Translations under genes and position numbers: made by a program
Shown: one piece after another, positions 12,124 to 22,466 of the stretch
How the letters are laid out: every line of letters starts with the position of its first letter
How positions within the stretch are numbered: the first letter of the stretch is position 1
NCBI RefSeq assembly: GCF_030272615.1
Contig: NC_081415.1
Coordinates: 379,531,392 to 379,595,391 of the forward strand
Direction of reading: 5' to 3'
DNA from: Cryptomeria japonica
Lineage: Eukaryota > Streptophyta > Pinopsida > Cupressales > Cupressaceae
Length of the DNA stretch: 64,000 nucleotides
Notes under the pieces: generated by a model
What the model saw: only the letters and a program-made list of their open reading frames with translations
What the model was told of the DNA's origin: nothing
Database searches by the model: none

Positions 12124-13451
12124 TGTTATTATGATGATCTGATAACTACTAAGATGGATGGGGTGAATCAGTAGTTAAACAACTCAGATAATACTTCAAA
12201 AATAGTTCAAAAACTAGCACAAGTATTTACTCAAATAGTCCTTTAAACTGATTTATCAAACCATTCACTTAAGTGTTCATCAACATGTAAATAAAGTAAT
12301 GATATCAAATCAACACATAAATAATTCATCCACCATATGAACATAGATTTTTCACGTGGAAACCCAAATGGGAGAAACCAAGGTGGAAATTATCACCCAC
12401 AAAATATTTTCAGTCTTTTGTAATGCGTCGGTTTAAAGGCCTAGCCCGGTTAGGAGATTTACAATATGCCCGGTTAAGAGCATGCCCTGTTAAGAGACAC
12501 CTGGTTAAGGGATTTCAAATTGTTGTAACTATCAGGGAACAATAGGGCAAATGATCTGATCACAACACTTCCTTTCTTGCTAGTGCAGATCCTTTTTAGC
12601 TCAACTCTGTTGCACACATGCATACTCTTCAATCTGGTTCGGCACACTCTTCTTCTCATACTTGACCTAAATACACTTTTCAACTAGGTTAGTTACATAA
12701 CCCTATATATACTCAAAATATATTGAATTTACATTTACAGATCATTCCAGACCATTACAACAAATTCCTAGACACTTTCCACCATTGAATGATCACCGCA
12801 CATCACCATACATCAATTTGATAAGCAATCAAACCTTTGTCACATTCTGCTAATCACTTCGCTATTTTCCAATAAATCTAAGCATAGTACATGCTTAAAC
12901 ATCATCTTATCATTACACGTAGTTTCTAACATGCCATCACTAAGTTATGAACATGATAAGATCCACCAAACCAAAAATCATTACTGGTAAAAGATCTATC
13001 ACTGGTATATATTCTTCTTCACAAATTTTATGACAGTAAATCATAACTCACTCAATATACTGATTTTTTTTTATGCAGTGTAGAACATAGATGCATGTTC
13101 TTATCTTCAACACTCTTGTAAAACCACAACATCTAACTCTTCACCAATCATCCATATCGGTGTCTTGATCATTGCACTATTCCTACTTACCAGTTAACTG
13201 CAACTTAGTAGTTTTGTTGTCTAACACATTCCTCTATGGGTTAGGCTTTACCGGTAGGCCTAGATGACTTAGATGACTCAAAAAACATGGTTGCCATCAA
13301 TGAAAACACAAATAAAGTTATCAAACAAAATACATCATCTAGCCAACAATCTCCATCAATTTTACCAACTTTATTGGTCATCTTCACATCTCATCATCAT
13401 CTCCATATGCCAATAATCTCCTCATTATTGTCTTCATCAAATATGCCAATA
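12124..13451 (-). repeat. Copia-C 5' LTR
   Basis: It starts TGTTATTATGATGATCTG next to the primer site and ends ATATGCCAATA, with the same CA-to-TA change at the outer end as the partner LTR. About 1328 bp. Because both LTRs share this altered end, the change probably predates insertion. Confidence 0.85.
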
Positions 13452-14476
13452 CATGCCAAGTGCTCGACCTAGCCAAGGAGATCCAAGACCTGAAAAACAT
13501 GATAAAAAAACTAATGGAAGGGACTTACAAGAAGACTTATAATCACAATCCCCATCTTTTTTACAACCCCTCCATCTCCACCCATAATCCAATTCCCTTA
13601 CACTACAATCCTCCAAACCATAATCCTAATCCTTCATTTAATACAAATCCCTTCATAATCCTATTCTATATAATCCCCCAATCCATAACCCAATCTTCCA
13701 TCTAATGCTAAACCTCCACATAATCCTAATCCTTTAAAATACACAGTATCCTCATCCCTCTAGGCTTGTATCTAACAAATAATCCAAGACTTACAAGAAA
13801 AGGAGACTAAATCCCCACCTTCAAACAAAGTTGTCCAATATCCCCAAGCCATACATCCATCTCTATCCTCTCCAAATCAAGACAAAACTCAATCCCCTAA
13901 TCTTGTTGATACTCCCATCCCCCCATCTTCCCAAGTTGAACAATTAATATCCTCCTCTATCACACCATCCACACTACCCCAAACATGTCAAGACCTTTTT
14001 CCACTGCATGCTAGCATAGATTCCTCTTTATCTCAAGATAAACTCATCCCTACATCTCATGATGCCACTCCATCTCAAAATCCAAGTCTACCCTCCACTC
14101 CCTCCCACAATTCCCTTCCATCCCAAGATCCAATTATTCCTCCTCCTCCTCATGACCTCCTTACAAGTCAAGATCAAAGTGTCCCCTCATCTCCATGTCA
14201 TTATTTAAATCCATCTCAAGATTTAAAAAAATCCTTCGCATACCCCACATGACCCCATCCCTAGTCAAGATCAAAGTATTCCTTCATCTCCATGTCATGA
14301 TACCAATCCATCTCACAAGCCTAATATTCCTCCTAATCCCACACATGATCCTAATCCTCCACATGATCCTAGGCCTTCATAATATCCCACCACCCCTATC
14401 CAAGCCATCCATAAATCCCATACCTATCAGCTTGGCTCTTCCACCTTTTATCCATTATGGTTTCTGTTTGATATTT
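13452..14476 (+). pseudogene. Pro/Ser/Gln/Asp-rich polyprotein remnant, N-terminal part
   Basis: A short ORF at 13460-13705 begins with a helical segment (LAKEIQDLKNMIKKLMEG) and passes into an Asn/Pro-rich tract. Without an ATG, the frame 13776-14249 is open for 158 codons and is repetitive (SQDKLIPTSHD, SQDPIIPPPPHD, SQDQSVPSSPCH). After a one-base frame change it continues to 14382 (SQDQSIPSSPCHD, PTHDPNPPHDP). The copia array begins at 14477. Residual G-patch coding lies beyond the array at 33658, so I read both as one disrupted polyprotein. The helical start plus low-complexity linker suggests a retroelement gag, but the family is not identified. Confidence 0.6.
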
Positions 14477-15572
14477 TGTTGGTCATTGTTGCTGCTAGGA
14501 TATGGTGTTGTCATTGATGTCAACATTATTAGAGCTCTTGGATATGGTTGTTCATTGATTCTGCTAGGATATGTTATTTTCATTGATGTCAATATATTCC
14601 TATGATTTATTCTGGTGAGATTCGGAAGATTTTTTGATCCGGTTTTGTAGTTTGGTTTTGTTGGTCATTGTTTTGCAAAATCTGATATTTTCTTCAGTAT
14701 ATTCCAGTGTGATCAGATCTTATGCTAGGGCTTTGGGATTTTGTTTGAGATAATCTTTTGTATGATTTGGTTCCCTACAAGTTATCTTCTTTGTGACAGT
14801 TGCTGATTGGTTGCGTTCTTGAGCTTTCTGATGTTGATCGATGAAGATTTGATAAGTGGTGTTGGTGCATCTGTTGATGATGATTCTAACATGATTGTTG
14901 GTGTTTCCTAGTTGTGTCCTATTTTTTGGCAATCTACATTGATCATTGTGTGATTTTTTGGTGGTTTTCATCAACCGGTAATGGTTTTCATGTTATGCAG
15001 ATGTTGGGGTTGATCTTGGCATGATTTCCGATGAATTTGATCATTTGGTAATTTGAAATAGGTCCATGCTATGTAATGTAAATCATTATATTGGTCTGAT
15101 GGTTGATCTTTATGTCATGTAATTTAATTTTTGTAATTATGAGTTGAAAGTTGATGGTCTAGCTGACCTTGTTATCAAGGTTGATGAGATATTCATGTAA
15201 TTTAGGTATTTGGTATTGTGAATGTGCGGACAAGATATTTATCATTCAGTGAAGTGTTGCTATCATTCCGAGCAAATATCTTTTGAGGAGTGAGCTCTAG
15301 GAAGTGTGCCTGAATACATGTGCATTTCCCATTGTAATATTTTTCACATACTACTAAAGAATATCATCTTATTGTGGGTAGTTTCCCACTATGGTTTTTC
15401 CCTTAACCGGGTTTTCCATGTCAAAAATCTTGGTGTTGTGTGTTGTGCTGTTAATTTTCTTATCTATTTATTGCTGCAATTTATTAGTTTTTGTTTTGGA
15501 TTTTAATTTGTTGTATCTAGTGAAGACTGATTCACCCCCCCTCTTAGTCTTCCTTCTTGATTGCTGATAACA
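14477..15572 (+). repeat. LTR1, 5' LTR of array
   Basis: It starts TGTTGGTCATTG and ends GCTGATAACA, 1096 bp, followed by the primer site. The first ~60 bp are duplicated in tandem: the 'gctgctaggatatg...cattgatgtcaa' block occurs at about 14490 and again at about 14557. The region aligned with the TATA box of LTR2 and LTR3 is deleted near 15187. It carries the late 'actgattcaccccccctcttagtc' block typical of this family. Confidence 0.9.
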
Positions 15573-15574
15573 AT

Positions 15575-15586
15575 TGGTATTAGAGC
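15575..15586 (+). promoter_or_regulatory. primer-binding site (initiator tRNA-Met), array element 1
   Basis: TGGTATTAGAGC differs from the canonical TGGTATCAGAGC by one C-to-T change and lies two bases after the LTR end. It marks the LTR1/internal boundary. Confidence 0.9.
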
Positions 15587-15628
15587 TAGATCCTTTGGTA
15601 GAATCTTAATCGCTTGAGGAGATCTAAG

Positions 15629-16540
15629 ATGATAACTCAAGGTATTCTTTTCAAGAATGATAGTCTGAGGTTCGATGGAAGTAACTATACTATATGGAAG
15701 AGATGGATGGAGGTGCACTTGAGAGGTCTTGGAGAGGATTACTAGAAGATTACTAAGAATGTTTGTGTTGTTCCTCAGAATCGACCATCTACTCCTGATG
15801 AGGTTAAGGAAGCATAATATAACATCAGAGTGAAGGGAGCATTGTTGAGTGTTTTGACTGATTCTAAAATGAACAATGTCATGGGACTTCAAACTGTACA
15901 TGAGATCTGGGAGAATCTTGAGATCATGTATGAAGGCGATAGTCAAGTGAAAGTTGCTAAGTTGTAAATTTTTAAAGGAAAGTATGAGACATTGAAAAAT
16001 GGGAGATAATGAACATACATTCATACATGGCTAAGGTGAATGAACTTTTCCTTGGTATCCGATGTATCGATGGAAATATTGAGGAAGATGAGATTGTTGC
16101 TAAGGTGTTGAGATATTTGCCTCCTGCCTATAAACATAAGGTTTCCACTATTGATGAGATCTAGAGTGTGGCTACAGTAACAAGAGATGTGTTGGTTGAA
16201 AAATTGTTGCATTTGAGCTGAGCAAATTTGGAGAATCACATGGAAAGTGTGAGACTGTATTTAGAACATCAGCATCTATATCCAATAAGTAGAAATATGA
16301 TCCTGATTAGTGCAGGATATCTAGATATGAAAGAGAAAGAAAGAGATCTTGATGAGATAGAAGCATTGATTGCCCAAAGATTGCCTAAAGTTATTGGTAA
16401 GTATGATGGAAATTTTCCCTTGAAATGTTTTTCTTGTAATAAAGATAGGAGATTTTGATTCTAGATGTCCAAAGAGAATGGCTAAGTATGACAGACATGG
16501 TGAGTTTGATAAGCATGATAGGAATGATAGATATGAGAAG
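15629..16540 (+). pseudogene. array element 1 gag, broken
   Basis: The start codon gives MITQGILFKNDSLRFDGSNY, the usual short family-I gag start, followed by TIWKRWMEVHL. A TAG at 15743-15745 replaces the Trp of the GEDYW motif, and later frames shift repeatedly. The zinc knuckle at about 16420-16482 is recognisable (CFSCNK...SRC) only with a frame change, and its His codon now reads GAT (Asp). Gag binds and packages element RNA; this copy cannot. Confidence 0.88.
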
Positions 16541-17127
16541 CATGAAAAATATGATAACCCTTATAAGTCTAACCTGAAGTTTAGGAACTAGACAAACTAT
16601 TATTATGTTGCAGATGAAGGTGTTATAGATTATGAATCAGAAGGAGATGAAGTTGTGTTTATTGTCATTAAAGAAGATAGACCTATACCTATTGATTCCA
16701 CTAGTATTTTTGTTGAGGAGAAAGCATTGGCTGCTAAGGAAGAAGAAAATGGAGAATGGGTGATTGACAACAGTTTTTCACATCATATGAATGGTGATAA
16801 AACCAAATTTGTAAGCATGGAAAGGTATGATGGTGGAATTGTTAGATTTGGAGATGAGAAAGCTTGTGTGATCCATGGGAGAAGTTCTTTTTCTTTTGAT
16901 GGTCAGCATAACATTGATGTTGTCTTCTATGTAGAAGGTTTGAAGCATAATCTTTTTAGTGTTGGACAGATGGTTGATAATGGTTTTGATCTATAATTCA
17001 AGGATGGTAAATGCAAGATCTCAAATGCCTCTGGTATAGAGATTGCATTTGGCACTAAAACTGAAGGTAACATTTTTCATTTGAATGCTGGTGAGAAATG
17101 TTGTTTGATTGCTAAGATAGATGATAG
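16541..17127 (+). pseudogene. array element 1 protease region, active site altered
   Basis: A 113-codon open stretch (16655-16996) carries the copia protease context GEWVIDNSFSHHMNGDK. The usual D-S-G-C of this family's protease has become D-N-S-F, so the catalytic triplet is lost. The following MERYDGGIVRFGDEKA and VFYVEGLKHNLFSVGQM blocks match the other copies. A TAA after NGFDL at about 16994 ends the frame. Confidence 0.86.
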
Positions 17128-18120
17128 TTGGTTGTGCATAGAAGAATGTGTCATGTAAACTTTGGCTCATTGATTAAGATCAGTTCTACACAAGTTGTTG
17201 GAGATCTCCCTAAGATTGTTAAACCTATTAATCTGATATGTAAAGAATCTAAGTTGGGTACGCAAACAAGGATTTTTTTCAAGAGTAAACAATATACATC
17301 TGATGAACAGTATATATTGTGCATACTGACCTGTGTGGACCTACAAATGTTAGAAGTGTGCAGGGTGATAGTTACTTTATGCTACTAATTCATGATTATT
17401 CCAGGATGATGTGAGTTGTCTTTTTGAAGGAAAAATCATAAACATTTGACAAATTTAAGATATTCAAAGCTAAAGTTGAAACTGAGTCCACATTGAAGTT
17501 GAAGTGTGTGAGATCCGATAGAGGTGGAGAATTTGGTTCCGGTGAATTCAATTCATTATGTGAGATGCATGGAATTAGAAGACAGTTGTTTGCTCCTAGA
17601 ACCCCACAGCAGAATGGAGTTGTTGAGAGAAAGAACTATATTGTTTTGGATGTTGCAAGAACTATGTTGATTGAAGGAAATGTTCTGAAGGTCTACTAGA
17701 GAGAATCTATTAGCACTTTGGTCTATGCATTTAACAGAGTTCATATCAAAGGTGATACCGGTAAGACCCCTTATGAGATTTGGTTCGGTCATGTACCTAC
17801 TGTGAAATATTTCAAAGTTTCTCGTAGCAAGAGAGATGAGGATTTTGAAAAGTTTGATGCTAGAAGTGATGAAGGTATCTTTTTGGGATATTCTACAAAG
17901 AGCAAAGCCTACCGATTTTATAACAAGAGACTGAGAAAGATAGTTGAGAGTGCAAATGTGAAGGTGGATGAGATCAGAGCTTATGATGATGGTGAACATG
18001 TTGTCTTAGCTCCTATTCAGCCTGAAGAGCCTAAGCAGAACGATCTGGTAGAGACTGTTAATCTGGATGTTGTTGTTGCTGGTGATGATGTGGAGGAACC
18101 TGAGGATCAAAACAAATAGA
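17128..18120 (+). pseudogene. array element 1 integrase, broken
   Basis: The GAG-pre-integrase block (HRRMCHVNFGSLIKIS) comes first. The catalytic core is spread over frames: HTDLCGPTNVRS at about 17317, LRSDRGGEF-equivalent VRSDRGGEFGSGEF at about 17506, and QQNGVVERKNYIV at about 17610. All three acidic residues of the DDE triad are present by residue. A TAG at 17697-17699 replaces a Trp. The C-terminal blocks PYEIWFGHVPTV, EGIFLGYSTKSKAY and YNKRLRKIVESANVK follow in one frame. Confidence 0.88.
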
Positions 18121-18985
18121 AGACTTTGAGGTATACTAAATTTAATCATCTAAGAATCAGATTTTTGATGATAAGAATAAAGGTGTGATGACTAGAAAAA
18201 GGTTAGTTGTAGAAGAAGTATGTTTAACTTTTAAAGTTGAACCAAGAGATGTTATTGAAGCCTGTAAAGTTGAAAACTAGATAAGAACCATGGAGGAAGA
18301 GTTAGATCAGATTGAAAAGAAGAACACTTGGGAACTTTTGCCTAGACCTAAGGATAAAAATGTTATTGGTACTAAATAGGTATTCAAAAACAAATTGAAT
18401 GAAGCCGGTGAAGTAGTCAGAAATAAAGCTAGACTGGTATGCAAAGGGTATTCACAACAAGAAGGAATTGATTATGAATAAAATTTTACTTTGGTTGCCA
18501 AAATTGAATACGTTAGACTATTACATGCTTATACTTCTTATAAAGATTTCAAGGTATATCAGATGGATGTCAAATCTACATTTTTGAATGGTTATCTAGA
18601 GGAAGAGGTTTACATTGAGCAACCTGATGGATTTTCATTGTCGGGTGATGGAGACATGGTATGTAAGTTTAAGAAAGCACTTTATGGATTGAAACAAGCT
18701 CCTAAAGCCTAGTATGCTAGATTAGACAAATACTTGTTGAAATTGGGATTTTCTAAAGGTGTTGCTAGCAGTAATATGTACTTTAATATTGAAAATGATA
18801 ATATTTTGATTGTTGAAGTCTTTGTTGATGACATTATTTTTGGTGGTGATGATGATATGAGTATGAAGTTTGTTGGTGATATGCAGAAAGAATTTGAGAT
18901 GTCTATGATTGGTGAGATGAAGTTTTTCTTAGGTTTGCAGATTGCACAGACATGAAAAGGTATCTTTATATCTCAAACTAAGTAT
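18121..18985 (+). pseudogene. array element 1 reverse transcriptase, broken
   Basis: Motifs in order: WELLPRPKDKNVIGTK with a TAG at 18377-18379 in place of Trp, [57 protein letters not shown] with TAG at 18710-18712 in place of Trp, and the catalytic [10 protein letters not shown] at 18818-18847. The SMIGEMKFFLGLQI block follows. Two Trp-to-TAG changes plus frame breaks make it inactive. Confidence 0.92.
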
Positions 18986-19775
18986 GTGAAGGAACTATTG
19001 AAAAAGTTTGGACTAGATGATTCCAAACTAGTTGGAACTCCTATGGTGAATGGTTGTAAATTGTCCAAAAATGATGAATCTGTGAAATTTAATCAAAGTT
19101 TGTACAGACCTATGGTTGGTGGACTGTTATATCTTACTCAGACTAGGCCTGACATTATGCATGTTGTGTGTATGGCTGCTAGATATCAAGTTGATCTGAA
19201 GGAGAATCATGTCATTATTGTAAAGAAGATATTCATATATCTAAAAGGAATTGTGGATTATGGTTTATGGTATCCAAAGAATGATGATTTCATGTTGTGT
19301 GCCTACACTGATGTAGATTGGGTTGGTGATGTTGATGACCGAAAGAGTACTATCGGTGGAGCATTCTTTTTAGGCAAGAAACTAGTTTCATGGGCTAGTA
19401 AGAAACAAGATTTAGTATCTTTATCTATTGTTGAACCTGAGTACATTGCTACTGCTATTAATTGCACTTAGATAGTTTGGATGAAGTAAATGTTGAAAGA
19501 TATCAGAGTTATTCATGATGAGCCTACTATTATATACTGTGATAATTCCAATGCTATAAACATGTCAAAGAATCTGATGCAACATTCAAAGACTAAGCAT
19601 ATATCAATCAAATACAATTAATTGAGAGAGCAAGTCAGTCAAGAGAAGGTGAAGCTGGAGTATGTATCTACAAAGGAACAAATTCTTGATATTTTTACTA
19701 AGTCTTTAGCCATAGATGCATTTGTCTATTTGAGAAACGAGTTAGGGGTATCCAGCCCTCCTGATGAGAACTAGA
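18986..19775 (+). pseudogene. array element 1 RNase H, broken
   Basis: A 161-codon stretch (18986-19471) contains TRPDIMHVVCMAARYQ, AYTDVDWVGDVDDRKST and VSWASKKQDLVSLS. The conserved S-T-A-E-A-E-Y has become SIVEPEY; the Glu remains. After a TAG the frame continues to EYVSTKEQILDIFTKSLA and the LGVSSPPDEN terminus at about 19770, which closes the polyprotein. Confidence 0.9.
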
Positions 19776-20098
19776 TGCATTAAGTTGCATCGATCTGGTG
19801 AATTTCAGAGCCTTATCCTTTTATTCGGATTGGTGTGTTGATGTTGCTCCTTTGCTGGAGTAGTCTATTGATTTGGTTGTGTATGCCAGGGGGAGAGAGA
19901 TTCATGTTTTTGTTTTGGGAGAGAGTATGATTTTCTATTTTGAAGATATTTGACATTGTTATCAAAGGGGGAGAGATATCATGTGAAAAACTACATTATC
20001 TATCTTGATCTTAGGGGGATTTTTCTAGTGATATCTTCTTTCTTTGGATTGACTATTTTTCATATTCATATGTTGCCATCAATGCCAAAGGGGGAGAT
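19776..20098 (+). other. array element 1 3' UTR with repeated polypurine tracts
   Basis: Non-coding. Purine runs occur at about 19889 (gggggagagaga), 19967 (aaagggggagaga) and 20086-20097 (aaagggggaga). The last sits directly before the TGTTGG of the next LTR and is the functional position for plus-strand priming. The same arrangement recurs before LTR2 and LTR3. Confidence 0.8.
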
Positions 20099-20539
20099 TG
20101 TTGGAGATTGTTGGATATGGTTGTTCATTGTTGCTGCTAGGATATGTTGTTGTCATTGATGTTAATAAATTCATGTGATTTATTCTAATGAGATTGGGAA
20201 GATCTTTTGATCCGGTTTCATAGTTTGGTTTTGCTAATCACTGTTTCATAGAATCCAGTATTTCCTCCAGTATATTCTGGTGTTATCAGATTTTGTGTTG
20301 AGGCTTTGGGATATTGTTTGGGATGATCTTATGTAACTTCATTTCAGATGGTTCATGATTTGAAACACCAGCAAAATAAAGAAGATATCTTTGGCATTGT
20401 TGTCAAAGTGGGAGAGAGTTCATGTGAAAAATTGCTTTATATGTCCTAATCTTAGGTTGAGTTTGCTAGAGATATCTTATTGCTTTGCATTGATTATTTT
20501 TCACATTCATATGTTGCCATCAATATCAAAGGGGGAGAT
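20099..20539 (+). repeat. truncated family-I LTR plus orphan 3' UTR fragment
   Basis: 20099-20361 is the first ~263 bp of a family-I LTR, starting TGTTGGAGAT and then restarting TGTTGGATATGG, an 11-bp terminal duplication. It stops inside the LTR and is joined, through about 20 bases of other sequence, to a second 3' UTR fragment (20383-20539) that ends in the purine tract aaagggggaga before LTR2. The join is a deletion between two copia copies, with the coding region of the intervening copy gone. Confidence 0.85.
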
Positions 20540-21590
20540 TGTTGGATATGTTGGTCATTGTTTCTACTAGGATATGTTGTTATCTTTGATGTCAACATAA
20601 TCCTGTGTATTACTTCGGTAATTTCAGATTGGGAAGATCTTATGATTTGGTTTGTTGTTTTGATCACTATTTTGCAAAGCTCAGTATTTCCTCTAGTATA
20701 TTTCGGTGTGATCAGATCTTATGTTGAGTTTTTGGGATATTAATTGGGATGGTATTGTGTATCTTCATTTCATATGGATCATTATTTGGTGCTCCGCAAG
20801 TTATCTTTCTTCGTGACAATTGTTGATTGGCGATGAAGAATTGGTAAGTGGTGTTGGTGTAACTGTTCCCGATGATTCTAATGTGCTTGTTGGTGTTTCC
20901 TAGTTGTGTCCTATTTGTTTTGATGATCCACATTTATCATTGTGCAAGTTTTTGGTGGTTTCTATGAACTAGTGATGATTTTCATGTTATGCGATTTTCT
21001 TGGTGATGTAGCGTGTTGCGACTGATCTTGGCATGATTTTCGGTGGAGTTGAGCATTTAAGAATTTATTTTAGAACCATGTTATGCTATGTAAATTATTA
21101 TATTGGTCTATTGGTCGATCTTTGTATCTTTTGATGTAAATTTTTAATTGATGGTTGAGGTTTTAGTTGACCTTGTTATCAAGGTTGATGATTTGTATAT
21201 ATAGCTGATATTGTCATCTAATTTCATGCTTGATGTTATGTCTGCATTATGAGAGAGGTTTATGTGAGAACAAGTGACTCATCCTTTGGTATTGTAATTA
21301 AGGAGAGTTTGGTGTTGCAGGGCAAACATTTGTGCTTAATCGAAACTATAATTAGGCATTTGGAGATGTTATTCCTTCAGTTTATTTCTTCTAGATTTTA
21401 GTTTGAATCTTGTTGTAAGTCAGTGAGACTTCCTTGAGGGTTATAGCCTTATGGCCATTATCTTTTGAGCAGTGAGCTCTAGGTAGTGTGCCTGAATGCA
21501 TGTGTTCCCCCACTATAATATTTTCACATACTATTGCAGAGTATCATCTTATTGTGGGTAGGTGTCCACTGTGGTTTTTCCCTTAACTGG
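20540..21590 (+). repeat. LTR2, left part, interrupted by gypsy insertion
   Basis: It begins TGTTGGATATGTTGG directly after a purine tract. It carries a TATA box at 21196-21203 (TATATATA), 'gtgcctgaatgcatgtg' at about 21488, and breaks at 'cccttaactgg' where the gypsy LTR starts. The remainder of the LTR appears at 27788-27866. Confidence 0.9.
21196..21203 (+). promoter_or_regulatory. TATA box of LTR2
   Basis: TATATATA in the context 'gatgatttgtatatatagctgat'. LTR3 has the same box at 32995-33003. LTR1 lacks it because of a short deletion. Position relative to LTR ends is consistent with the copia U3 promoter; function is inferred. Confidence 0.6.
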
Positions 21591-22048
21591 TGATGTAGGA
21601 GCATCCTTGGTTCACAGCAATCTTGCATCAACCAAAAACATTTTCCTTTCTATTTTGTTTGTAGTTTCAGTTTTCTTTCTGTGTGTCCCAATTTTGGTTC
21701 ACCAAATCCTGAGGAGTTGGATTCTACTTGAAGACTTGATCATCTTTCTTTCTTTCTGACCGCATCTCATTTGAATCACTTTCTGGCAAGATATCGCTAC
21801 CGGTTTCTATGACATTTTCTTGTTACCAATTGCCCTAGACCTATTATGGTGATCTACTAGAACCCATTCCAAATCTTGTAGAGCCTTGAGCATTGATTTT
21901 TATGTTCCTTGGCATGTGGTCGACCTTCTTCATTTCATCCTTTGGATTTTTTGGAGGAATCTCTTGGCAGAGGCCGACCTTGTTCATTTTGCACTTTAGG
22001 TATTGTTCTTCGGGTTTTTATCCTTTTTGGGCCAACTGGATCCTTTGG

Positions 22049-22060
22049 ATATATATATAT
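22049..22060 (+). promoter_or_regulatory. gypsy LTR TATA-like element
   Basis: A run of alternating AT (atatatatatat) after 'tcctttgg', placed about 190 bases before the polyadenylation signal. The other LTR copies have the same feature, expanded in the minus copy (35703-35726). Interpreted as the U3 promoter. Confidence 0.55.
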
Positions 22061-22239
22061 TTGTAATCATGCTTTAGAATGCAATAAAGAAATAATTAAT
22101 AAGAGTATCAGATAGATAGACTGTTCCTAGAAGATGGATCTTTCGATTCAAGGTCCCGGTTGTGACCTATTCTACCAGGCCTATGTGTCGGTATGTTTTA
22201 ACCCGATTGTTACCGGTTGGATGTAATCAAATTTCATGC

Positions 22240-22245
22240 AATAAA
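22240..22245 (+). terminator. gypsy LTR polyadenylation signal
   Basis: AATAAA in 'catgcaataaaactat', conserved in the 3' LTR (about 27665) and the solo LTR (about 57509). It lies downstream of the TATA run, as expected for LTR read-through and 3' end formation. Confidence 0.6.
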
Positions 22246-22359
22246 ACTATATGTTCTTTATTTCTTCCATCATATCTGTGTGTTTTCATTGTGTTTACTC
22301 TTGCTAACCGGTCTAAACTGATCTCCTTGAGGTCCCTCCTCACCGGTGACTGCTTCAAG

Positions 22360-22370
22360 TGGTATCAGAG
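22360..22370 (+). promoter_or_regulatory. gypsy primer-binding site (initiator tRNA-Met)
   Basis: TGGTATCAGAG, two bases after the LTR end. It matches initiator tRNA-Met exactly, as in many chromoviruses. Confidence 0.9.
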
Positions 22371-22466
22371 TGAAGTTTTGTTCTGAAGGTTGCGTGTCCT
22401 GATTTTTTTTTGTAGGGTGGCAGATTGCAGATCTGACTTGCAATTGCAGAGGACTAGTGTGAATCA

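Larger units (their letters stand above)
9787..13451 (-). mobile_element. Copia-C: non-autonomous copia derivative, pol almost entirely deleted
   Basis: Two similar LTRs (9787-11163 and 12124-13451) flank only about 960 bp of internal sequence. On the minus strand that sequence holds a primer site, a piece of gag, the last ~50 codons of RNase H and purine tracts. Protease, integrase and RT are missing. The flanks are catca (9782-9786) and catgc (13452-13456), a poor candidate target duplication (3 of 5). Such an element could only have moved with enzymes supplied by a related copia; the LTR similarity suggests one event carried both ends. Confidence 0.85.
21591..22357 (+). repeat. gypsy 5' LTR
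   Basis: It starts TGATGTAGGAGCATCC and ends TGACTGCTTCA, 767 bp. It carries a TATA-like run at 22049-22060 and AATAAA at 22240-22245, so the U3-R-U5 order reads TATA, AATAAA, end. Three other copies in the window have the same termini. A primer site follows two bases after it. Confidence 0.93.
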
